From positions 1,977,550 to 2,041,549 of the forward strand of contig NZ_JH597773.1 of assembly GCF_000243335.1 (NCBI RefSeq): a stretch of 64,000 nucleotides of DNA, written 5' to 3'. The DNA comes from Leptonema illini DSM 21528. Its GTDB lineage: Bacteria > Spirochaetota > Leptospiria > Leptospirales > Leptonemataceae. The stretch's first letter is position 1. Each line of letters opens with the position of its first letter. This document shows, in pieces, positions 34,191 through 41,543 of the stretch. The notes under the pieces were generated by a model. It saw only the letters and a list, made by a program, of their open reading frames with translations. It was not told where the DNA came from and made no database searches. The position numbers and the translations under genes were made by a program.

Positions 34191-34448
34191 CGTTTGGGGG
34201 GGCGCGCGGGGTGGATCGGGTGGCAGGAGTATGAGGAGGCCACTGCATGGGCTCAGGGAAAGAGTTGACAGCTTTTCGGTATCTGATCAAATTAATACAG
34301 GGACATGCTTTTTCGCTTCAACGCTTACCTTCATACTCTGGCAGGTCCTTGATGCCCATATATCAGTTCGATTTTCAAGGCTGCGGTCGCTTTCACAATG
34401 AATGCAGGAATAACCCTTTCGCTGAGCTTCGGCAAGGAGGTAACGACA

Positions 34449-34508
34449 ATGATCATTTCCATCAGAACGATGGCATGCTTGAGTGTGGTAGTGGTGCTAC
34501 TGGGGTAG
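34449..34508 (+). CDS. 19-codon hydrophobic peptide with strong ribosome site
   Basis: AAGGAGG lies nine bases before an ATG that opens MIISIRTMACLSVVVVLLG and then stops at TAG. The peptide has a basic start and a hydrophobic core, like a signal peptide or a single membrane span. It could be a membrane microprotein, a type I toxin-like peptide, or the stump of a truncated exported protein. The stop codon falls inside the first stem of the tRNA-like structure that follows. Nothing identifies a function. Confidence 0.35.
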   Translation: MIISIRTMACLSVVVVLLG

Positions 34509-34612
34509 TATGGTAACAAGAAATGTTACACGATCAGGAGTGAAACACAGCAGCCGAGATTCTCGAACATAGTATGGGAGTGCACAGAGGGGTTCGATCC
34601 CCCTCTGCCCCA
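34502..34612 (+). other. tRNA-like structure or tRNA 3'-end remnant
   Basis: The last 25 bases are a convincing tRNA 3' end: T arm AGGGG-TTCGATC-CCCCT, then CTGCCCC and discriminator A. GGGGTAG at 34502-34508 can pair with CTGCCCC with one wobble. The 111-base interval does not give a normal D or anticodon arm, although GTAAC-AAGAAAT-GTTAC and CGAG-ATT-CTCG form small hairpins inside. I read it as a remnant left by an integrative element that used a tRNA 3' end, or as a decayed tRNA. It is not a functional tRNA call. Confidence 0.45.
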
Positions 34613-34788
34613 TAAACGTCCTTCAATGATTTGAGTCCTTAATCTTACAGGCTTTGGTCCCCAGCTTTGGGGCAGGCACGAGAAGAATCGAAATCTTTAC
34701 CGAAGCTTTCAATGTATATGAATACTGCCTGGGCTTGAGACGATGAAATTGGTAAAGGGACTGCCGGGGCTGGGATTGTGAGACACAT

Positions 34789-35235
34789 ATGAAGGTCTAT
34801 CTGGACAACTGCTGTTTCAATCGACCTTACGACGATCAGTCAGACTGGAAGATACGCGTTGAAACAGAGGCCAAACAGGGAATCCAGGATCTCATCAAGG
34901 CCGGGCAAATCAGCCTTGCATGGTCCTATATACTCGACTTTGAGAATTCTAAGAACCCTAATCCCGACCGGCGCTCTTCCATAAGGACATGGAAGACGAT
35001 CGCCGTCCAGTATATCAGAGAATCGGCCGCTCTACTCGAAGAAATGGATCGACTGGTCAATCTGGGCATCAAGCCGCTGGATGCCCTGCATGTGGCCTGT
35101 GCCATCTCAGCCGAGTGCACCCATTTCATTACGACCGATAACGGCATTCTGAAAAAATCTTCGCTAATATCCGGTATTTCCATCGTCGATCCCGTTGACT
35201 TTATTAGAGGCTATAAACATGAAATCGGACGCTGA
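34789..35235 (+). CDS. PIN-domain toxin (LDNCCFNRP family)
   Basis: This 148-residue PIN-domain ribonuclease is the predicted toxin of a TA pair. It opens with MKVYLDNCCFNRPYDDQ (Asp6), which is a widespread distinctive subgroup of PIN proteins. The other acidic positions are in SYILDFENSKNP, KPLDALHVACAISA and HFITTDNGILKKSS, so the four-acid catalytic centre is complete. The antitoxin gene follows rather than precedes it, overlapping the toxin's end by 17 bases, which is an inverted order relative to classic vapBC. The preceding 176 bases contain a CCCCA-GCTT-TGGGG hairpin at 34659-34672 but no clear promoter. Confidence 0.85.
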   Translation: MKVYLDNCCFNRPYDDQSDWKIRVETEAKQGIQDLIKAGQISLAWSYILDFENSKNPNPDRRSSIRTWKTIAVQYIRESAALLEEMDRLVNLGIKPLDALHVACAISAECTHFITTDNGILKKSSLISGISIVDPVDFIRGYKHEIGR

Positions 35236-35425
35236 AATTCGAACGGAAGGCATGCGCCTTCTCATCAAGTATATGGATAACCTCGACGCCGAGCGGTTCA
35301 TCACTCTCATACAGCGCGACAGGATGGACTATACGGAATGGCGGCAACGGCTCTTCGAAGGCATGTCGGGCCGTGAGATCAGCAAACAGGCCATGGAATT
35401 CGCAGAAGAGGACCGACAGGGCTGA
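35219..35425 (+). CDS. Antitoxin of the PIN pair, paralogous to the 10.06-kb orphan
   Basis: This is a 68-residue acidic protein, MKSDAEIRTEGMRLLIKYMD, followed by LDAERFITLIQRDRMDYTEW and a helical tail. It shares its whole plan with the solitary gene at 10057. The ATG at 35219 lies inside the end of the PIN toxin gene (17-base overlap), so translation is probably coupled. The longer frame from 35195 adds residues wholly inside the toxin gene. Such small proteins neutralise the preceding PIN ribonuclease, but no DNA-binding motif is apparent, so autoregulation may come from elsewhere. Confidence 0.78.
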   Translation: MKSDAEIRTEGMRLLIKYMDNLDAERFITLIQRDRMDYTEWRQRLFEGMSGREISKQAMEFAEEDRQG

Positions 35426-35489
35426 GCACAGGTATACAGAGTAGAGAGATTCTAAGCTATGGTAAAGGATCAATCGCACGCTGCCCCAG

Positions 35490-35575
35490 AATCTTACCTT
35501 TCGCGCTTTTCGCGGTTAAAATTCTTTTCCCACCCAATACGAGAGAAGCGCGAAAAGATCATTTGATAGTAACCC
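35490..35575. repeat. Fragment of the dispersed CGCGAAAA-type intergenic repeat
   Basis: CTTTCGCGCTTTTCGCGGTTA and, 35 bases on, GAGAAGCGCGAAAAGATCA form an imperfect inverted pair. They belong to the same CGCGAAAA family as the repeats at 14.1-14.5 kb and 42.85 kb. The rest of the 176-bp gap (35426-35601) holds nothing else recognisable. Confidence 0.5.
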
Positions 35576-35601
35576 CACTCCCCTTTCGCGCCTTCTCCCT
35601 C

Positions 35602-36084
35602 TTACTTCAACGTCGCCAGATACTTCGCCAGATTCTCAGCATGCTGGATGCCGCCTTCAATGGCTCCGTACTTCTCGTTCACGAAATTAAGCTGTTCTTC
35701 CGTGAAGAAATCCTGCACCATCGTCAGATGCGTTCCCTCGCCCGACGGCTCCATCGTGATGACGGTGCGAAAGCTCACATCTTCGGTTTCGCCATCGGCG
35801 CCGAGATGTTGATACACGATGCGATACGGTCGGTCAATCTCAAGAAACTGCACACGGTTCTTAAAATCTGTGCCGTCGGGGCCGTGCATAATAAAATCCC
35901 AGATGCCGCCGTTTGAGAAGTCCATGTTCTTTGTTGTCAGAGTAAATCCGTCCGGCCCCCACCACTCTGCCAGATGCTTCGGATCAGACCACGCCTCGAA
36001 TACAAGATCGATCGGAGCATCGTAATATCTCTTATAAATGACTGTAGCGCCATTGATTTTCGTTTCAACGTTACTTTTTCCCAT
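35602..36084 (-). CDS. AHSA1/SRPBCC-family protein
   Basis: This 160-residue protein has the START-like AHSA1 fold, with a hydrophobic ligand cavity. Family segments are [29 protein letters not shown] near the start, [12 protein letters not shown], and TFFTEEQ-type [15 protein letters not shown] with a C-terminal helix [11 protein letters not shown]. The ligand is unknown. It follows an ArsR-type regulator with a 14-base overlap. This regulator-SRPBCC pairing is common in bacteria and suggests that the product responds to the same, unidentified signal. Confidence 0.9.
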   Translation of the reverse strand: MGKSNVETKINGATVIYKRYYDAPIDLVFEAWSDPKHLAEWWGPDGFTLTTKNMDFSNGGIWDFIMHGPDGTDFKNRVQFLEIDRPYRIVYQHLGADGETEDVSFRTVITMEPSGEGTHLTMVQDFFTEEQLNFVNEKYGAIEGGIQHAENLAKYLATLK

Positions 36085-36400
36085 TGGATTTTTCCTTTTT
36101 CATTTTTTGCAAATACACATCGAGCCGGTCCAGCCGTCTTTGCCAGAGTTTACGGATCTCAAGCAGCCAGTCTTCGACTTCATGCATACCGGCCTCGTCC
36201 AGATAGTAGATGCGCTTCTGCGCCTCTTTCTTCATCTGAAGCACCTTCGCCTCTTTCAGCACCTTCAGATGCTGCGAGATAGCCGGAGCGCTCATGTCAA
36301 AGTTCTCGCCGATCTGCGTCGCAGTAAGCTCTCCGTTCCGGGCGACGAGCCTGACGATCTCGCGTCGCGTATCGTCGGCCAGTGCGGCAAAGGCGTTCAT
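36071..36400 (-). CDS. ArsR/SmtB-family transcriptional regulator
   Basis: This 109-residue winged-helix repressor opens [20 protein letters not shown], followed by the recognition helix region [20 protein letters not shown] and the wing [12 protein letters not shown]. No metal-binding cysteines of the ArsR/CadC type are visible, so it belongs to the non-metal subgroup that is usually paired with AHSA1 proteins. It overlaps the downstream AHSA1 gene by 14 bases. A concentric 36-bp dyad immediately upstream of the start is the evident operator, giving autoregulation of the two-gene operon. Confidence 0.92.
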   Translation of the reverse strand: MNAFAALADDTRREIVRLVARNGELTATQIGENFDMSAPAISQHLKVLKEAKVLQMKKEAQKRIYYLDEAGMHEVEDWLLEIRKLWQRRLDRLDVYLQKMKKEKSNGKK

Positions 36401-36407
36401 GATGTTA

Positions 36408-36443
36408 ATTTAATCATCCACTTAATTAAGTCAATCATTAAAT
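36408..36443. promoter_or_regulatory. Operator of the arsR-AHSA1 operon
   Basis: Outer arms ATTTAATCAT (36408-36417) and ATCATTAAAT (36434-36443) are inverted with one mismatch, and the inner palindrome CTTAATTAAG (36421-36430) shares exactly the same centre. On the minus strand TTGACT within the dyad, followed 16 bases later by TAAATT, would be the promoter, so a bound repressor would cover it. The site starts eight bases upstream of the ATG. Confidence 0.72.
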
Positions 36444-36562
36444 AATCAGGATAGACCAATTTCTGTCGGTAGTAAAGTCGGTTCTCATTTCCTTCCTGGT
36501 TCTCCACAATACCTGTTCCCGAGCACGCGGATGGCCTTTGAATATCAAACCGGAATCTGCGC

Positions 36563-36591
36563 TTGACACACGTAATCTGCCGCGTTATTCT
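36563..36591 (+). promoter_or_regulatory. Promoter of the 36.6-kb TA operon, leaderless layout
   Basis: TTGACA (36563-36568), a 17-base spacer, TATTCT (36586-36591), then six bases to the ATG at 36598. Transcription would begin at or beside the start codon, leaving no room for a ribosome site, and none is present. The same spacing from TTGACA to ATG (35 bases) occurs at the 39.5-kb TA operon. Confidence 0.68.
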
Positions 36592-36597
36592 ATACGT

Positions 36598-36849
36598 ATG
36601 CAAACCAAACTGACGCTCTCTATCGAGAAAGAAGTCATCCAGAAGGCTAAGCGCTATGCGCAAAAGCGTCAGGAAAGCATATCGTCTCTTGTTGAGGCCT
36701 ACTTCCGGGCATTGACTTCTGAAGACGCAGAAAAGTCCGACGAAATTCCCCCCATCACGAGGGAGCTGGCCGGCACACTGGAGGGGGTTCAGATTGATAC
36801 ATGGAAAAACGAACGCATGGATAGGTTGACGAGGAAGCATCTACGATGA
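36598..36849 (+). CDS. Antitoxin of a PIN-type TA pair
   Basis: This 83-residue protein starts MQTKLTLSIEKEVIQKAKRY, followed by RQESISSLVEAYFRAL, the pattern of DUF6364/ribbon-helix-helix-like VapB antitoxins. The C-terminal tail (PPITRELAGTLEG, then a basic end) would wrap the toxin. I use the ATG at 36598 because the promoter elements end six bases before it. A longer frame from 36538 would run through the promoter. The stop overlaps the toxin start by four bases (ATGA). The mRNA looks leaderless. Confidence 0.85.
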   Translation: MQTKLTLSIEKEVIQKAKRYAQKRQESISSLVEAYFRALTSEDAEKSDEIPPITRELAGTLEGVQIDTWKNERMDRLTRKHLR

Positions 36850-37280
36850 ACGAAAAGACGCCCGCCATCTTTTTAGATACGGACGTTATCCTTGATCTGC
36901 TCTTGAAAAGAGAGCCTCACTTTATATCGGCAAGGACTCTATTTGCCAGAATTGAAACAGGCCAGATTCAAGGCTTCACTTCAGCACTCGTTCTCTGGAA
37001 TATCTACTACCTTGTGGAGAAGTATGCTTCTCGAAAAATTGCGCGAGCGAGAGTGGCGAAGCTGCGCATTTTGCTGTCGATTCTCCCCGTTGATGATCGG
37101 ATCATTGAACAGGCCCTTCAATCGGACATCAAAGATTTCGAGGATGCGGTTCAACTTTTCGCGGCCCGATCACAGGGCATCCAGACTTTAATCACACGCA
37201 ATAAGAAAGACTACCCTAAAGCTGAGATTCAAGTCATGACACCCCGCGAATTTCTGGAAACGCTCTACTCCGCCGGGTAG
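36846..37280 (+). CDS. PIN-domain toxin
   Basis: This 144-residue PIN ribonuclease has AIFLDTDVILDLLLKREPHF (Asp11, Asp13) at the N-terminus, then the substrate-side segment FTSALVLWNIYYLVEKY, SDIKDFEDAVQLFAAR for the third acidic site, and TLITRNKKDYPKAEIQVMTP for the last. RNA cleavage is expected and the target is unknown. It is translationally coupled to the antitoxin. The 3' end overlaps the 3' end of the convergent GH5 gene by 16 bases, so the two transcripts would be antisense there. Confidence 0.88.
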   Translation: MNEKTPAIFLDTDVILDLLLKREPHFISARTLFARIETGQIQGFTSALVLWNIYYLVEKYASRKIARARVAKLRILLSILPVDDRIIEQALQSDIKDFEDAVQLFAARSQGIQTLITRNKKDYPKAEIQVMTPREFLETLYSAG

Positions 37281-39340
37281 CCTGAATAGGTCATCTTCCC
37301 GGTTAGATAGATCGGACTTTTCTTCTCGACCAGTATGCGCTGATTGAGCTTGCTCTGCAGCTGTTGCAGATCGCCATCGCTGAACGAGCTGCCTGCACCA
37401 TCAACGACGATTGCATAGTGAAGCGATTCGTCGTTTTCATCGTTATCGATATCATCCCACAGAACGACAACGCTTCCCGATCCAGCCTCGCGGCTTCGAT
37501 CGGCGATAAAAACGGCCTCGTTTATGCCCTGCGTCACAGCGCCGAAAAGCGTGCGGTTATAGAGGCGCTTCTCGGTAATGACGACGGCCTGCAGCGGATC
37601 GATATGCGGCGGAAGATAGATCTCAGTCGGCGCTTCGGAGCTGCGGCCTTTCCAGATCAGAACAAAGAAACGGCGACCGGCAAAGTGCTGCGGCTCCGCC
37701 GCTCCGGGTCTGATCGAGGCCCAGGAAAACACCGTATTCCAGGTGTCATAGCCGACGGCGTTATAATGCGAACTGATGATACGTCCCTGGGAACGACGCA
37801 CGTAGGCCCGCTGAATCACGTGCTGGTTAACGTTAAAGCGAGTTCCGTAGTTCCCGACGACCGAGAAATCCTCACCGTTCCAGGCATCCTTTTCGGTCAT
37901 CAGCTTCGACGGATTGCCGTTCATGTATTCGTGATGGTTATCGTAGTAATAATCCCAGTGCCACTGCGTGCCCGAAACAAGCGGATTATAGAAGTCGGCG
38001 AATCGGGATTTGCTGCTCTGTGCGCCATCCGAGATTTCCATGGCCTGATAGACGGCGTTGATCATGCGCGGAGTATCCTTTGCGCCCGTTCCATTCAACC
38101 ACATGCCGAACTCGCTCAGGAATACGGGCGTCTGCAGGAAGCGTCCCTCCCGACGGATCTCATCCAGATACTTGAAGTAGGTAGCGTTATCAATGCCCGT
38201 CAGATCCGTTCCCATACGAGCGGCATCATAGAAATGCGTGTTAAAGACGAAGCCCGGCCCGGGCGGCGCAAGCAGATGCCCTCCTCCCGTAGCCGGAGCG
38301 ACGAACCCGATATTCGTATTCCAGAACACAAGCGGCTCGGCAAAGACCCACTTTGATTGCCATCCGGTTTGATTCAGAACCGTACGGATTCTCTGATAGA
38401 GCGGCCAGAGCTTCTGATTATCCCACTGCGCCGGAGTCAGGCCCTCCATGCCGCCGTCGACGGGCTCGTTGACGGGATCAAGGCCCAGTATATACGAAAA
38501 CTCTTCATCGGTTAACTGTTGTCTGATGTAAGCCGTCGCCTGCTCGATCTGCCAGACGAACTCATCCTGCATGCGACGCGTTCCCGCCGACGTCGACAGC
38601 GGGGCGTTATTCCAGAAATTGCGAAAGGCCCGTCGCACGGCCTCGTTCGTCAGATTGTTCTGACTCCAGGAGGCGCAGACGAAGCCGCAATATTCTTTCG
38701 GATAACTCCCGCCCTGCGTAATCCATGCCGGAGCTCCGTTCCCCGTATGCCACGAGTTCTTATTGAAGAGGTGACGAGAAAACAGATCCTGATGGTAGTC
38801 AAGCAGCACATACATACGCCGCTGTGTCGCCTTACGTATCTGAGCGATGACGGCATCAAGATAGGCATAGTCGATCGTATTCACGGCCGGATGCACGCCC
38901 TCCCAGGCGATCGTGAACCGGATGATGTTCGCACCGGTGGTGACACCAAGCCGGTCAAAGGCCAGTCCGGCATCGGTATCGTTCGCAAAGGGCTTGAAGC
39001 CGTGCTCGGCCAGCTTCACGTTCCCCGAGATATTGAAGCCGCGAAACGACACCTCGCGACCGAGTCCGTCGACGAAGATGCGGTCCGTTACGCCGCCGTA
39101 GCTCTTATCGCCGACGACGATCTGACGCTCGGCCTCCGTGTTCGCATAGTCGAGGCTATGCGGACCGGGTACAGCGAGCAGCTGACTATCCAGCGATGCG
39201 GTCCGAAATTCCTCGCTATTACCGGTAAGCGGCACGATTGAGGGTAGTGAAATGGAGCCATCCTGCTCGGTGCAGGATAACAGAAGGCACAGCAGTGCCG
39301 CAGCAAACGGCAGCCCGCTTGCTCTCTTAAGTTTTCGCAT
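37265..39340 (-). CDS. Lipoprotein glycoside hydrolase, family 5 (endoglycoceramidase-like)
   Basis: This 691-residue exported lipoprotein has a signal peptide ending LLCLLLSC, with the lipid-attachment Cys23. The GH5 barrel reads RGFNISGNVKLAEHGFKPFA, NIIRFTIAWEGVHP, MYVLLDYHQDLFSRHLF, the acid/base motif LGLDPVNEP, and the nucleophile strand PVFLSEFGMWLNG. The YHQD and NEP contexts are those of endoglycoceramidase-type GH5 enzymes, which remove glycans from glycolipids. A C-terminal beta-sandwich of about 180 residues follows. The true substrate is not known. Anchoring in a membrane suggests action on external or host glycolipid. The 16-base 3' overlap with the PIN toxin gene is convergent. 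Confidence 0.9.
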   Translation of the reverse strand: MRKLKRASGLPFAAALLCLLLSCTEQDGSISLPSIVPLTGNSEEFRTASLDSQLLAVPGPHSLDYANTEAERQIVVGDKSYGGVTDRIFVDGLGREVSFRGFNISGNVKLAEHGFKPFANDTDAGLAFDRLGVTTGANIIRFTIAWEGVHPAVNTIDYAYLDAVIAQIRKATQRRMYVLLDYHQDLFSRHLFNKNSWHTGNGAPAWITQGGSYPKEYCGFVCASWSQNNLTNEAVRRAFRNFWNNAPLSTSAGTRRMQDEFVWQIEQATAYIRQQLTDEEFSYILGLDPVNEPVDGGMEGLTPAQWDNQKLWPLYQRIRTVLNQTGWQSKWVFAEPLVFWNTNIGFVAPATGGGHLLAPPGPGFVFNTHFYDAARMGTDLTGIDNATYFKYLDEIRREGRFLQTPVFLSEFGMWLNGTGAKDTPRMINAVYQAMEISDGAQSSKSRFADFYNPLVSGTQWHWDYYYDNHHEYMNGNPSKLMTEKDAWNGEDFSVVGNYGTRFNVNQHVIQRAYVRRSQGRIISSHYNAVGYDTWNTVFSWASIRPGAAEPQHFAGRRFFVLIWKGRSSEAPTEIYLPPHIDPLQAVVITEKRLYNRTLFGAVTQGINEAVFIADRSREAGSGSVVVLWDDIDNDENDESLHYAIVVDGAGSSFSDGDLQQLQSKLNQRILVEKKSPIYLTGKMTYSGYPAE

Positions 39341-39481
39341 GAGTGTCTCCTCAGAGCCGACCGCAAGCCCGTTTGAACGAGGCTGATTCCGGCCGTGCCC
39401 TGTGATTTATTTGTTTGAGACACCTGAAGCATGAGGATCGACATTTGTCGACTATTTTTCCCGAAGTCCCACACCCCTTTG

Positions 39482-39510
39482 TTGACACACACTGCATTGT
39501 GTGGTTCTCT
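39482..39510 (+). promoter_or_regulatory. Promoter/operator of the 39.5-kb vapBC-like operon, leaderless layout
   Basis: TTGACA (39482-39487), a 17-base spacer, TTCTCT (39505-39510, a weak -10), then six bases to the ATG at 39517. The spacer is filled by CACAC-TGCATT-GTGTG (39488-39503), a perfect 5-bp dyad that is a natural operator for VapBC autoregulation. No ribosome site precedes the ATG. Confidence 0.6.
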
Positions 39511-39516
39511 GTGTAT

Positions 39517-39717
39517 ATGGCCACAAATCTCTCCATTGACGAAAAGCTACTCGATGAAGCAAAGGAGCTCGGTCGGTTCAAAACGAAGCGTGAGACCGTG
39601 AATATGGCGCTTCAGGAATTTATTCAGCGCAGGAGGCAGTTGGAAGTCCTGTCTCTTTACGACTCAATCGACTACAACGCCGATTACAATTACAAGGCAG
39701 AGCGAAAGAAAAGGTAA
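39517..39717 (+). CDS. vapB: VapB-type antitoxin
   Basis: This 66-residue antitoxin reads MATNLSIDEKLLDEAKELG, then FKTKRETVNMALQEFIQRRR, the standard VapB (DUF2191) N-terminal DNA-binding and dimerisation region, with a C-terminal tyrosine- and lysine-rich tail for toxin binding. The ATG at 39517 is chosen because the promoter and operator lie immediately upstream. The longer frame from 39415 passes through them. The stop and the toxin ATG share one base (TAATG). Confidence 0.9.
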   Translation: MATNLSIDEKLLDEAKELGRFKTKRETVNMALQEFIQRRRQLEVLSLYDSIDYNADYNYKAERKKR

Positions 39718-40124
39718 TGCAGGTACTGGTCGACACAAGCGTCTGGTCTGAATTCCTCAGACGAAAGGCGATGCATTCAAGCGAAATCCGCAACACGCTG
39801 AAGGCCCTGATCGAGCACAAGCGCCTGCTTTTGATCGGGCCGGTTCGACAGGAGTTACTTTCAGGAGTCAGAACAGCGGATCAGTTCCTTGAACTCCGCC
39901 ATAAGCTGAGGGCATTTCCCGATCTTCCTATCTCAACAGAAGACTATGAGACGGCAGCAGAATACTTCAATCGATGCCGATCAGACGGCATCCAGGGCTC
40001 TTTTACCGATTTCTTGATCTGTGCCGTCGCTAATAACCATCGGGCCTTGATATACACAACTGACGGAGACTTCCAGCACTTCAGCAGGGTTCTGCCTGTA
40101 TCGCTTTTCAGGCCTGAAGAATAG
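39717..40124 (+). CDS. vapC: VapC-type PIN ribonuclease toxin
   Basis: This 135-residue PIN-domain toxin has MQVLVDTSVWSEFLRR (Asp6) at the N-terminus, GPVRQELLSGVR (Glu), SFTDFLICAVANNH (Asp) and LIYTTDGDFQHFSR (Asp), so the full acidic centre of an active VapC is present. VapC toxins cut initiator tRNA or the sarcin-ricin loop of 23S rRNA. Which applies here is not known. It is coupled to vapB by a one-base overlap. No terminator is obvious in the 100-base gap before the next gene. Confidence 0.92.
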   Translation: MQVLVDTSVWSEFLRRKAMHSSEIRNTLKALIEHKRLLLIGPVRQELLSGVRTADQFLELRHKLRAFPDLPISTEDYETAAEYFNRCRSDGIQGSFTDFLICAVANNHRALIYTTDGDFQHFSRVLPVSLFRPEE

Positions 40125-40225
40125 TACGTGATGCGCTTCTTTTTTCCCGTCCGGGCCTTTCCGTTTTGCCCGTCCATGATTTTTATTATTCTCAATCCCT
40201 CTAAGTCATCCATTCAAAGGACGTT

Positions 40226-41404
40226 ATGCGCATAAAAAGAAAGGCATCGACCTTCCTCATTATTACGACATTGCTCACCGTTATCGGCATCGTCATCGGC
40301 GGATGTGCTTCGTTCGGAACCCTGCCCTCCGAATCGGACGTCGACGGTTTCAAGCAATCGTCGCATTACGATGCGGAGCGACAGATCTTCGTCAATCGGC
40401 GACCCGGCATCATCGAAGAGATGCGCGCCCGCACGACGACCTTCTCGCTGCTCATGCAGTTTCTTTTTGGAGGCAGCTCCGAACGCTCTCCATCGACGAA
40501 GCTGCCCGAGGTGAAGCCCGATCTTGCGGAATTCCAGAGGCCCGCCGACGATATCAAGCTCATCTGGTTCGGCCATTCCAGCGTGCTTCTGAATCTTGAA
40601 GGTCGGATGGTTCTCGTCGATCCGGTGTTATCCACGTCGACGGGTCCGATGGGCTTCATGATGACGCGCTTTCAGGATCCTGTCGTCAAACTCTCGGAGC
40701 TTCCGCCCATCGACGTTATCCTCATCTCGCATGATCATTACGATCATCTCGATACCGACTCGATCCGATTCTTTAAAGAGAGCAAGACTCGCTTTATCGT
40801 TCCGCTTGGCGTCGGTTCGCATCTTGTCGGATGGGGGATTTCGCCCGACCGCATTACCGAGCTGGACTGGTGGCAGAACGTCGAGCATGACGGACTTCGT
40901 ATCACGCTCACACCGGCGCAGCATTTCTCGGGTCGGGACTTCTCGAATCAGAACAAAACCCTGTGGGGATCTTTTGTCGTTCAAAGCGCGAAGCATAAGA
41001 TATTCTTCAGCGGCGATACGGGCTACGATACGCATTTCAAAGAGATCGGCGACAGGCTCGGTCCGTTTGATCTCGCCTTCATCGAAAGCGGACAGTATAA
41101 CGAAAAATGGCGGGAGGTGCATATGCTGCCCGACGAATCGCTTCAAGCCTTTAAAGATCTGAAGGCGAAGCGTTACTTTCCGATTCACTGGGGGATGTTT
41201 AACCTCTCGCTGCATGCCTGGCATGAACCTGTCGAACGCATCACCGCCGGAGCGCGACGAGACGGCATCCCTCTCGTCACTCCTCGCATCGGCGAGGCCG
41301 TGCAGTTGAACGACCGTTATGTTGCCGAGTCCTGGTGGAGGCCGCTACTTCTTGCGGCGAAATCGACAGAGGCGCCGACCGGCTCCGAAGCGACGATAGA
41401 ATAA
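40226..41404 (+). CDS. Lipoprotein metallo-beta-lactamase-fold hydrolase (NAPE-PLD/UlaG-like)
   Basis: This is a 392-residue exported lipoprotein. The signal sequence ends IVIGGC (Cys27). The catalytic domain carries IWFGHSSVLLNLEGRMVLVDP, ILISHDHYDHLDTDS (HxHxDH), LTPAQHFSGRDF, FFSGDTGYDTHF and FPIHWGMFNL, a layout close to NAPE-PLD-like and RomA-type lactonase/phosphodiesterase proteins. Members act on phospholipids or lactones. An anchored extracytoplasmic location would fit lipid metabolism. The ATG at 40226 follows AAAGGACGTT, a usable ribosome site. The next gene is a phosphoesterase 140 bp downstream. Confidence 0.9.
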   Translation: MRIKRKASTFLIITTLLTVIGIVIGGCASFGTLPSESDVDGFKQSSHYDAERQIFVNRRPGIIEEMRARTTTFSLLMQFLFGGSSERSPSTKLPEVKPDLAEFQRPADDIKLIWFGHSSVLLNLEGRMVLVDPVLSTSTGPMGFMMTRFQDPVVKLSELPPIDVILISHDHYDHLDTDSIRFFKESKTRFIVPLGVGSHLVGWGISPDRITELDWWQNVEHDGLRITLTPAQHFSGRDFSNQNKTLWGSFVVQSAKHKIFFSGDTGYDTHFKEIGDRLGPFDLAFIESGQYNEKWREVHMLPDESLQAFKDLKAKRYFPIHWGMFNLSLHAWHEPVERITAGARRDGIPLVTPRIGEAVQLNDRYVAESWWRPLLLAAKSTEAPTGSEATIE

Positions 41405-41543
41405 TCGCGAGAGCCATCACCAAAACCCGGCGCCTGAACGAAGCGGAGATCGATTCTCCGCTTGCACTTTCTTACATTTCCGCACAGATCCGTCATACTT
41501 TTCTCGTTTTCGCCGGAGCCTGTTTTTGATTTCTTAGCTTATC

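Noticed and set aside
34331-34519. Minus-strand 62-codon frame with a hydrophobic start
   Set aside because: It has no ribosome site and is the complement of the better supported plus-strand peptide and structured region.
34196-34612. Possible tmRNA (ssrA) ending at the T arm near 34600
   Set aside because: The 3' end fits, but there is no GGGGNTG...TTTCGAC 5' domain at the expected distance and no tag frame ending LAA before a stop.
37364-38356. Plus-strand 330-codon frame inside the GH5 gene
   Set aside because: It has no recognisable motif and the opposite strand has a complete GH5 catalytic domain and signal peptide.
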